NCBI GenBank assembly: GCA_002751075.1
Contig: NAOQ01000306.1
Coordinates: 3,599 to 17,610, forward strand
Length of the DNA stretch: 14,012 nt
DNA from: Ichthyophonus hoferi
Taxonomy: Eukaryota; Opisthokonta; Ichthyosporea; Ichthyophonida; Ichthyophonidae
Direction: 5' to 3'
Below the pieces are notes generated by a model. That model was not told where the DNA came from, ran no database searches, and saw only the letters and a list, made by a program, of their open reading frames with translations. Made by a program: the position numbers and the translations under genes. Positions within the stretch are counted from its first letter, which is position 1. Each line of letters starts with the position of its first letter. This document shows, piece after piece, positions 1-14,012 of this stretch.

Positions 1-348
1 TGGGGATAATAAATGGGGGGGTGCGGGGGGCACTCCATATTATATCATAATACGACTTTTATATATATCATTTTTTTTTAGGAAACAGCATACTCGTTTG
101 TTCCCTTTCTGGTTTTATAGCCCTAAATTACTACAAAGATAGCAACTTTAAACATATATTATGTCTTATGAATACATTTTAAAAAGAGCGTGTCATTTAT
201 CAATATAGTGAGGTTATTAAAGAAGAAAAAATAAAGAAAAAAGGAAGAAAAAAAGTGCTGATAGTAATATCTAATTGCGCAATATGAGTCATTGCAGGTA
301 AACTAGTTAAACGTCGAGTTATAATTAATTGAACGCATTATCTGTTCA

Positions 349-375
349 CTGCGCCTGCGCCTTCCAGTGATTGGC
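349..375. promoter_or_regulatory. NRF1-like GC element next to an inverted CCAAT box
   Basis: TGCGCCTGCGCC at 350-361 resembles the NRF1 palindrome (GCGCATGCGC core) and is followed by ATTGG at 370-374. It is isolated in strongly AT-rich DNA, the usual look of a short CpG promoter. It is about 700 nt upstream of the WD40 gene, so it may serve that gene or an unseen gene to the left. Motif resemblance only. Confidence 0.25.
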
Positions 376-1004
376 ATAGGACACCAGATCATTTGTATGC
401 GTGTTTGTAATTCTAATTGGATCAGTAAGATTTGGGCGGTAAATAATAACCTAAAAAAGATATGATTAAGATGTAATCAAGATTGGCTTTTAGGGCTAGA
501 TTATTTGGCGATACCCATATCCTTTTGACACGAATTCCTACTTAAATATGATGAGATATAAATAGTAGTAGATTTCTCAGGTCGACTGCTCTGATTGGAA
601 TCAATATCATAATAATTGGTGATTAATGACAATAAATACTAGGAAAAACCAGAAAGTTGTAACTCTTACCAATTTTTTTTAAAAAAAAATGAGATTCTTA
701 AACTTTATACGCTTTTATGAGCCAAGGCCCACCAGAATTTGCTTTCTTATTTCTTTGTTTGCAAAGAAAATACAAATTATACAGAGCAATCATATTGTCC
801 CATTTAATATTTTAACTGATTAATCACAATAAAGGTATTTTATTGCTGGAGAGTTAATAAGATAATAGTACAAGAAATGACTAAATATACGGCTAATATC
901 TAAGCCATTACTGTGCTCGGCCTAATACGATATAGTGTAGAGCCTATTATTATATAAAATATTCTCAATTGAATATATATACGTACACACATAAATATAT
1001 AATT

Positions 1005-1065
1005 GCTGCGCCTTATGCTACCGCCCTTGCATTCTTTCACTCCGAGTGCTCCACTGTGATAGTTG
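1005..1065 (+). promoter_or_regulatory. Probable core promoter / 5' leader of the RBBP4/MSI1 gene
   Basis: This 60-nt stretch is clearly more GC- and pyrimidine-rich than its surroundings (GCTGCGCC, ACCGCCC, CACTCCGAGTGC) and ends a few bases before the proposed start codon at 1066. An AT-rich TATATATA stretch lies just upstream (about 976-983). Position and composition suggest transcription starts here; no transcript evidence is available. Confidence 0.35.
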
Positions 1066-7980
<6,915 letters not shown>

Positions 7981-8375
7981 GATCATGGAGATAGATAGTA
8001 TGAAGTGTGTTGTGCTATATACTAAGCCTATCACAGACAGCTCATTCTGCAAATCTACTTTTGAACCAGTGATTAGCCTGATCTCTCTCTAACTGGATCA
8101 CTCATTATGCTATATCCATATCATCAGCTTGTACCATATTATAATAGGCCAATTATTCTCTTGTTTTATTTTTCTGAACTATCATTGGTGGCTATTAAAT
8201 ATATATTTGTTCAGGTCTACAAATGCCAACGATTGGGCCGTATTACCATAAGGATGATGAGGGTGTCATTAACGGTAGTGAATTGATTGGATAAATTGCA
8301 AGGGACAGTAATAATGCCAAGAGAGACATGTAATTAATAAGACCAAGAGAAAATTGACAAGAAAAAATATCTTTT

Positions 8376-8381
8376 TTTATT
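8376..8381 (-). terminator. PAM18: Candidate poly(A) signal of PAM18
   Basis: AATAAA on the minus strand, 172 nt beyond the stop codon at 8553. Canonical hexamer and plausible distance; AT-rich context makes chance occurrence possible. Confidence 0.35.
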
Positions 8382-8423
8382 GGTTGAAATCTTAAACTGT
8401 GGAATGTAGATTGAATTTTCTTT

Positions 8424-8429
8424 AATAAA
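8424..8429 (+). terminator. RBBP4: Candidate poly(A) signal of the RBBP4/MSI1 gene
   Basis: First canonical AATAAA on the plus strand after the stop codon at 7978-7980, about 445 nt downstream. ATTAAA near 8195 is an earlier, weaker alternative. Confidence 0.3.
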
Positions 8430-8552
8430 AGTTACTAAAAATATTTTACAAAAAAACTTTCCCTTGTGCTCAGCTCAGTTCACACCTTTTTTGTTTTTGT
8501 TATGTTACAGTAAAATAAAATTTCATTACACAATAAGCGTGAACAATTTGTC

Positions 8553-10381
8553 TTATGCTCGCCCACGTGCCCTGCCCTCTAAAAGATCTTTTGCCTCGTT
8601 AATCTTGGCTGCCATAAAAGGCGATCCACCCCGATCAGGGTGATTCGCGAGCATGATTCGCCGATGGGCATCACGTACACGCTTCATTTCAGCCATAGGA
8701 CTGAGAGAGAGAGGGAGGAAGGTTAATATGGTTGTTGTAGTTGGTGGAAATTTATTACAGGGGTGTTTATTGTCTTGAAAAGAACACAGAGCAGGATAAC
8801 CCAGCAGGAGAAATATTAACCAAAACAAGAAGATTGATTGGTATAATAAAAATGGATAGTTACTATTGGGTGCAGTCGATGCTAATAATTTTAAAATTAT
8901 GTAGTTGATTACTCACTGAATAAATTAATATTTAATAACAGCAGCAGCAACTATGACATCAAGTAACCATAAAGAGTATAGCATAAAAAGGACTACGTGT
9001 AAATGAAGGCAGATAGAATATATATAGTGGCCATATATATAGCGCGAGGAAGGGAGGGAGTATAGTGTACTATGCAGTGTCTCTGTAAACCTTTACCTAA
9101 TGCCTAATATCCTCCCGGCCTCTATCTTGGTCATATTCTTGTCAAACCCTCCCTTGTAATAGCCAGTCATTACAGTGTCTAGCTTACGGCTAATCATTGT
9201 GGCCTGTTTTATGAGTATAGGAGAGTATCTATAGGTGAATGTATGTAAATGTACATATGTACATGCATAGATGTAGGAGGAAATTAGAATAACATGTGAT
9301 TGGATGGGAAGAGAGGATGGTGGTATTATGAGTCAATTCGACGTAACTATTGCATAAAAACAATAAAAATCATGTGACCAAATAAGGGTTAACTGGCATG
9401 CATGGGCTATACCAATAGAAACTAATCAGAATACATGCAGGCCAGGTATAAATAAATATACAGAAAATCAAAACATATAGAAGTTAGCTATAGCTATAGC
9501 AACCAATCGACCCCCACCTGCTGTATACCTCTAGCATGGCCCTAGAGGTCAATGCAGTGATGGTGAGGCCCATCCCAGCCACGATTGCAGTGGTCTGTAG
9601 GGCCAATTGTGTTATATATTATTCTAAAGGCATGTATGGCTAACACCACTCACTTGGTGCATGTGCAAGATAGCTATAGGTATATATTTATGCATGTTAT
9701 ATGTATAAATATATATTTCAGCCGTGTACGTGTATTGATTTGTGATGTGATGTATGTATGTATGCAGTTACATTAATTTTCCATTAGAAATATATCCATC
9801 TATATGTATATATGTAAGTAGATATGTTTACCTGCCAACCTATAACTTAACACTCGGGCTATAGCCATATTCAAGTTTGTATATATGACCATTTTTTCAT
9901 TTTTTGGTCTTTATAAGACTGGTAAGCATAGTTAGGGTGTTGGAAAGTGAAGCATAGGTTGTATTTTCACCTAGAGTAAAGTTTGTAGATGCTAAAGAAA
10001 GAAGATGAATAAACAAGAAAACCAAAGTTTATACCCGTGTAGATGTGGTGGATGAGTCGACATACTTGTTTAAGTAGGTGTGTATGCAAGTAAACAACAA
10101 AAAAAAAAAAAAAAACAAATGAAGCAAAGGAATAAAAACTTGAAAGTAAGATATAGGTAGGAAGCTGTCACGCTATTATAGGAGGCTCGGCCTGTTTTTA
10201 CAAAACACCCACTAACTTTGTATGTGTTTGATTGTAGCCGTGTAAATTTACATATGAATTTATTTGCAACAACAATAGTAAATTATCCCCATGCCACTCC
10301 AATAAATCGATAAAAATAATATATATATATATTTTCAAGACAGAGGAAAACACAAACAGGATATGTTTTATATCTTACCAT
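8553..10381 (-). CDS. PAM18: PAM18/TIM14/DNAJC19 J-protein of the mitochondrial import motor, 4 exons, 107 aa
   Basis: PAM18 sits in the mitochondrial inner membrane at the TIM23 channel and stimulates the ATPase of matrix Hsp70 during protein import. Minus-strand exons: 10381-10379 (ATG only), 9594-9529, 9203-9097, 8700-8553, total 108 codons with stop; donors GTAAGA, GTATAC, GTAAAG; every acceptor ends CAG. Residues 2-17 are one hydrophobic membrane segment, then [20 protein letters not shown] at 38-57, and the J domain with the diagnostic HPD at 79-81 inside [10 protein letters not shown], followed by [11 protein letters not shown] (91-101), nearly identical to human DNAJC19. Length is close to the human 116 residues; the long yeast N-terminal extension is absent. 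Exon 1 is chosen because its donor is excellent, phase is 0, and a promoter-like TCTCGCGAG lies about 40 nt upstream. Reduced certainty applies only to that exon. Confidence 0.95.
10099..10115 (+). repeat. Poly(A) run of 17 in PAM18 intron 1
   Basis: Uninterrupted A17 on the plus strand. I looked for a SINE or processed copy ending here and saw no clear RNA-polymerase-III boxes or target-site repeats, so I record it only as a homopolymer. Confidence 0.9.
10319..10332. repeat. (AT)n microsatellite in PAM18 intron 1
   Basis: Pure AT dinucleotide run about 45 nt inside the first intron of PAM18. Confidence 0.85.
10379..10381 (-). other. PAM18: Predicted start-codon-only coding exon of PAM18
   Basis: On the minus strand CGAAAATG is followed directly by GTAAGATAT, a near-ideal donor. 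Exon 2 (from 9594) begins in phase 0 with T-T-A-I-V-A-G, which matches the residues straight after Met in animal DNAJC19 proteins, and no in-frame ATG precedes exon 2 before a stop. A rival ATG followed by GTCATA at 9892 has a weaker donor. The resulting first intron is 784 nt. Confidence 0.65.
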
Positions 10382-10419
10382 TTTCGATTCGTATTGTTGC
10401 AAATAGCGTAGTATTATAG

Positions 10420-10428
10420 TCTCGCGAG
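10420..10428. promoter_or_regulatory. TCTCGCGAG palindromic promoter element upstream of PAM18
   Basis: TCTCGCGAG is one base short of the TCTCGCGAGA core-promoter element known from TATA-less, often two-way promoters of housekeeping genes in animals. It lies about 40 nt upstream of the proposed PAM18 start codon and is the only CG-dense spot in the neighbourhood. The element works in either orientation, so it may also serve a plus-strand unit. Confidence 0.45.
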
Positions 10429-10460
10429 TTAAAAAAACTGCCAAGAAAAAAAAAGAAAAA

Positions 10461-10474
10461 ATATATATATATAT
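10461..10474. repeat. (AT)n microsatellite in the PAM18 upstream region
   Basis: Pure AT run after an A-rich stretch, between the TCTCGCGAG element and the TATA palindrome. Confidence 0.85.
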
Positions 10475-10509
10475 TTCAGTATTTGCACTAACAATAATAA
10501 TAAGCCTTG

Positions 10510-10530
10510 GTGCTCTATATAACAGAGCAC
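10510..10530 (+). promoter_or_regulatory. TATA box framed by a perfect 7-bp inverted repeat
   Basis: GTGCTCT (10510-10516) and AGAGCAC (10524-10530) are perfect inverted repeats, and TATATAA (10516-10522) fills the centre. It points away from PAM18 and is followed after about 95 nt by ATG codons and a strong 5' splice site. No transcript evidence. Confidence 0.35.
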
Positions 10531-10610
10531 AAAACTACCGAAAAATGCCACCTTAATAAAACATAGAGGCGCTAATACGAGTATATAGGTGGTGAATAGT
10601 AAATAGTTTG

Positions 10611-10647
10611 ATGGGCATTGTCTGTGTAAACCGCAATGGCATTAAAG
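10611..10647 (+). other. Possible first coding exon of a divergent plus-strand gene
   Basis: ATG at 10611 opens a frame (M-G-I-V-C-V-N-R-N-G-I-K) that reaches the strong donor GTATGT at 10648; a second ATG at 10635 in another frame gives M-A-L-K and ends in phase 0 at the same donor. The layout (TATA box, short first exon, good donor) copies the tiny first exons of both recognised genes here. No downstream exon could be identified, so the product is unknown. Confidence 0.2.
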
Positions 10648-10956
10648 GTATGTGATATGTTAGCCTATTAAGGCTAGGATATTAATTTAATAAATATTTA
10701 ACAGATATTATTGGGTATTAATATAATAAGTATTTAACCAATTGGCGTTAGTATTCTAAAGTATGTAACAAATACAATTGGCTATTGATATACTAAATAT
10801 TTAGAAAATACGATTGGATTGTTTTTAGTGGCTTGAAAATACTAAATCGCAATAATGCACATAAATCAATAACACAGTATTGATTATTAACCAATTGTTA
10901 TTTTTTTTATTAAATAAACAAAATCAAAAAAATTTATATCCCAAATGGCCAAAAGT

Positions 10957-10960
<4 letters not shown>

Positions 10961-10987
<27 letters not shown>
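10961..10987. repeat. (TA)n microsatellite
   Basis: A 27-nt TA run, the longest in the window. It lies close to the point where the ATTGG/CCAAT enrichment of the left part ends. Confidence 0.9.
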
Positions 10988-10990
<3 letters not shown>

Positions 10991-12842
10991 AATATGTGTA
11001 TACGTAGAAATTCCATCCCTACCCTATATATCATTAAAACTTTAATAATAAATAAAACCCTTTTAAACTAATTTTAGTTTGAAGATGATTATATATAACG
11101 TGTATATTTCATTGACACAAAGTCATGGACTCGGGTCAACTCGAATGGGTACCTATTTTTTAATTATTGTTTATCTTTCGATGCTCAAATATTCTCTTGA
11201 AAGAAATTAATATTCTGAACAAAAAGGCTGTTAGGAATAATAGGTAGAAACAAGAGCGTTCCTGTAACTTATATTTGTTTAGAAGGAGAGAGAATACCGA
11301 ATTAAGGGGCGTTTTAACGTGTCCCTTTGCATGCATGGAGTACTAATATATCAAGACATTTTCATTACTAAACAAGTCAGTAGGACTTGTCTTGGGCAGA
11401 ATGCCTAGGCAATGTGTTATTTTATCAAGACCTAAAACATATGATCTAAAAGGGCTTAATATATAGTCGCAAGACCTCTGCTACGGACTGTTGAATTTTG
11501 ATCTATCGTCTTGGATTACCATTTAACACGAATAAATTGCACGGACTATTTTTCTAGACTATGTATATATAATAATAATTGCTAATATTAAATGATTATA
11601 GCTATACAAAGAAATACCTATGTTAGTCGAATATCCTTGCTTTAACAAAGGTCAACCCTTTCCTGTGGATGTTATAATATACTAGGGATTCTATATTGAA
11701 TATAGATGTTGTAACCTAAAGGTATAAAGATTATTGCTATGACAGGACTGAGAAACAAAAATCTGCAGTGAAGCAGTAGGGATCATTCAGTTTTATTTTA
11801 ATTCTCCAGATGAGCTTGTCAGCTACCATACAGGATAAATAAGATAATAAGCACAATAAATAATGATATTCGTACACTGTCCAGCAATATTGATGGTAGA
11901 ACACTCTGTCGACACTACTGTCAATAATTGGAGCTCTTAGTGTATGTAGATTATTGGAGATCCTATTCTCTCTCGAAGATTAAAACCATTCTTTTCAAGT
12001 CATTTATTCCAAAGATTTAAAGGCGTAATATTATTAACTGATTATCATGGTAATCATCTATCTTACTACCCCCCCAATATGAAGACGATAATGGGAAAGA
12101 TATCTTAAACTGCAATTTAACTGCTGTGTACCAGCTTGTATTTGAACAGAACAATACTTCAAAAACGATAATACACATATAGGAGACGTCCGGCTCATAG
12201 TAAGGAATTGACAGAATTTGTATTCAAGAGCCAGGGATTTATCGACCTGATGAACATACTGTTGGTCAATAGGTTAAAAATGTTAATTAATGTGCCAGGG
12301 CTGCATGTGAATACTTACGATTATAAAAGTGAAATGAAGGCATTTGATTGGGACTCTTTTAAAGAACAAAATATCTAATTAAATAATTAGATGTGAACAT
12401 TATATTACAATAACCAGTAGATACATTCTGATTTCACCAGAGACGCATAGAACATAGATTAAAAATAGCACACAACCTACAAATATAACTCGTTTTGGCA
12501 GACTAATAGGGTAGGACTAGGCCTTTAGAAATGATCTAATAGGAGAGCTCATCTCTTTGATTTTGTTAGTGACTTCAAGGTAGTAGTTGTGTCTGGCCCA
12601 CACTACTGAACGAGGCACTGCAACATGCTGTATGATACTGAGATTACCTATTGCTTATGATCTTGGTAAAGTTAGTTAATACCTATAATGAAGAAGGAGA
12701 CAGTACGATCAAATATAGATAGCTACATACATAACAGGAGTGGAAAACAGTTACAGTCCAAATTCATTTATTACTCAAGAATGAAGTACTATTTATTGAC
12801 CTTTCTTTAATCAATTAATTAATGATCAAATTATTATGAACT

Positions 12843-13346
12843 TTATAATATACTATATTTAGAAGGTATAAAAGGATTCTGCCACATGTCTTTCGGCAGT
12901 ATTACTGAATAACACTTTTTCTTTCATTTAATTTTCTTTTTCAATCGCGGTTGCCATCCATAATATTTAATATAATAATTACAGCATAATAATGATACAA
13001 TGACCATAACACAGCAATATAAGAACTATATAGGTTGAAGTCGGCATGTATTATTGACCTTGAGACTAAGTAGAGTATATTAACAGCAATAGAAGTACCC
13101 TGACTTCTAATAAAATTTTCGAACAGGATTAATCTTTATCGATAGACCTCAAAAACAAAAAAATATTATTTTTTCAATTCAATTTACCTTACTATACTAG
13201 TACACCAACTATTGTTGGTCAACTTGAACGATATGTCAAATATAGCGACATATGCAACATAGGTAGAGTAACTATAGCCAGTTACCAAATTAATTGGTGC
13301 TAGGTTTTATATAAAATACTATATTTAGAAAGTATCAGAAGGTTCT
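12843..13346 (+). repeat. Dispersed pair of about 38-bp imperfect direct repeats
   Basis: The segment 12843-12880 and the segment 13307-13346 share ATACTATATTTAGAA exactly and match around it (GTAT and GG-TTCT after it). They are 465 nt apart in the same orientation. No obvious coding content lies between them. Confidence 0.5.
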
Positions 13347-13450
13347 ATTTGATACAAATTGGAGATTGTTGATTCTGTAGTGATACTAAATATAAGCTAT
13401 ACAGTCTTTATCCTAAAATCTCTGCCTGCAATGATCAGCTGCCACCCTGA

Positions 13451-13485
13451 ACATAGGCTGAAATAATTATTACATAGGCTGAAAT
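13451..13485 (+). repeat. 21-bp tandem duplication
   Basis: ACATAGGCTGAAAT is repeated exactly at 13451-13464 and 13472-13485. Confidence 0.8.
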
Positions 13486-14012
13486 TAACAGATACACAGC
13501 TGAAAACCCAAGACATGGGAGCTGTACTCAATCCTTCTTCATGACGCCTATTAGTTATATTATATAATAGCCAACTATAATAACTGATGAAATTTAATGA
13601 TAATAGCATAATCAACAACCTAGTTGATTAATAACAACTTATTATATGTGGTCGGTCATATGTCTGATGCTCATGGTTCATATTCCAACCATGTTTATTT
13701 AAGCAATTATACATTCGATGAAGTTAACACAGCAAAAGGTCTAGTCAGATCCTTCGGATATGTGTGCAAAAAACTACTCCGTTCTCCATCTTCTACCAAG
13801 ACTGTCCAGGTGTGACACTCATAATAGACTAATACTTGGGACAAAGTAACAAAAGGGATTGTTCTGTCACATTTTGTCCACATTTTCACATACATTCATA
13901 ATCTTTATTTAATTCTATTTTATTGGCCTTTTTTGTCTTACGACTATTGCCAATTGTAACACTTTATCAGTACATGATTATGTCATCGAATATGAGCATG
14001 GTAGGCAATACA

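Larger units (their letters stand above)
1..1065. other. AT-rich intergenic flank, no gene recognised
   Basis: Stop codons are frequent in all six frames and no conserved protein motif was seen. The left edge holds G-runs (about 14-30) that could form a quadruplex. Poly(A/T) runs occur near 70, 225-255 and 670-690. A GC-rich island at 349-362 and another at 1005-1060 are described separately. The (TA)-rich stretch 975-1000 lies just before the second island. Confidence 0.5.
7981..8552. other. Convergent intergenic region with the 3' ends of both genes
   Basis: No gene recognised. Plus-strand AATAAA occurs at 8424-8429 and 8514-8519; minus-strand AATAAA (TTTATT on plus) at 8376-8381, about 170 nt past the PAM18 stop. 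If these are the signals used, the two 3' UTRs overlap. Between them, TTTGTTCAG at about 8206-8214 resembles a 3' splice site and is followed by a short open stretch. Confidence 0.5.
11000..14012. other. Stop-rich region of different composition, no gene supported
   Basis: No recognisable protein family, tRNA or splice-consistent exon chain was found. Short open stretches occur on the plus strand (for example 12172-12375 and 13624-13812), but their length is about what chance gives in such AT-rich DNA. The region lacks the dense ATTGG/CCAAT pentamers of the rest of the window and has few simple repeats, which suggests a separate origin, perhaps an old decayed insertion. No terminal repeats were located. 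Confidence 0.35.

Noticed and set aside
9829-9865. Alternative PAM18 first exon reading [12 protein letters not shown] with donor GTAAAC
   Set aside because: It ends in phase 1, whereas exon 2 at 9594 needs phase 0.
9890-9892. Alternative PAM18 start ATG followed by GTCATA
   Set aside because: Phase is right, but the donor and surroundings are weaker than ATG/GTAAGA at 10381 beside TCTCGCGAG.
10030-10115. Possible SINE ending in A17
   Set aside because: No convincing A and B boxes and no flanking duplication.
12172-12378. 68-codon open stretch (…KELTEFVFKSQGFIDLMN…)
   Set aside because: No ATG near its start, no family recognised, and this length is expected by chance at this base composition.

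Overview
The window is nuclear DNA from an intron-rich, AT-rich eukaryote. No bacterial or viral gene organisation is visible: every recognisable protein is cut into short exons with GT-AG introns of about 160-1,210 nt, and intergenic DNA carries (TA)n, (CT)n, poly(A) and minisatellite tracts. The two genes resemble both animal and fungal homologues (short PAM18 without the long yeast N-terminus; WD40 core close to RBBP4/MSI1). An early-diverging fungus or a unicellular relative of animals would fit, but I cannot place the species.

Layout. 1-1065: AT-rich flank with a GC-rich patch just upstream of the first gene. 1066-7980 (+): a 12-exon gene for an RBBP4/MSI1-type histone-binding WD40 protein; the spliced model is 544 codons plus stop, every exon junction keeps phase, and the C-terminus carries an unusual tail of about 135 residues rich in Pro, Ser, Thr and Ala. 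7981-8552: convergent 3' ends. 10381-8553 (-): a 4-exon gene for PAM18/TIM14/DNAJC19, the J-protein of the mitochondrial import motor, 107 residues, with the start codon alone in exon 1. 10382-10650: a probable two-way promoter with a TCTCGCGAG element, a palindromic TATA box and a possible first exon of a divergent plus-strand gene. 10650-14012: stop-rich DNA with small repeats and no gene I can support.

The two genes have no shared pathway: one acts on chromatin (histone H3-H4 chaperoning and deacetylase, NuRD, PRC2 or HAT complexes in relatives), the other at the mitochondrial inner membrane. They are simply convergent neighbours.

The most unusual signals lie in non-coding DNA. The pentamer ATTGG/CCAAT is several-fold over-represented in introns and spacers from 1 to about 10,900, and this stops abruptly in the last 3 kb. 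A 254-bp foldback element with subrepeated arms and a 6-bp flanking repeat sits in intron 6. Several introns contain tandem repeats, one of which forms the polypyrimidine tract of a splice site. No CRISPR, tRNA, rRNA, retrovirus-like element or toxin gene was recognised.
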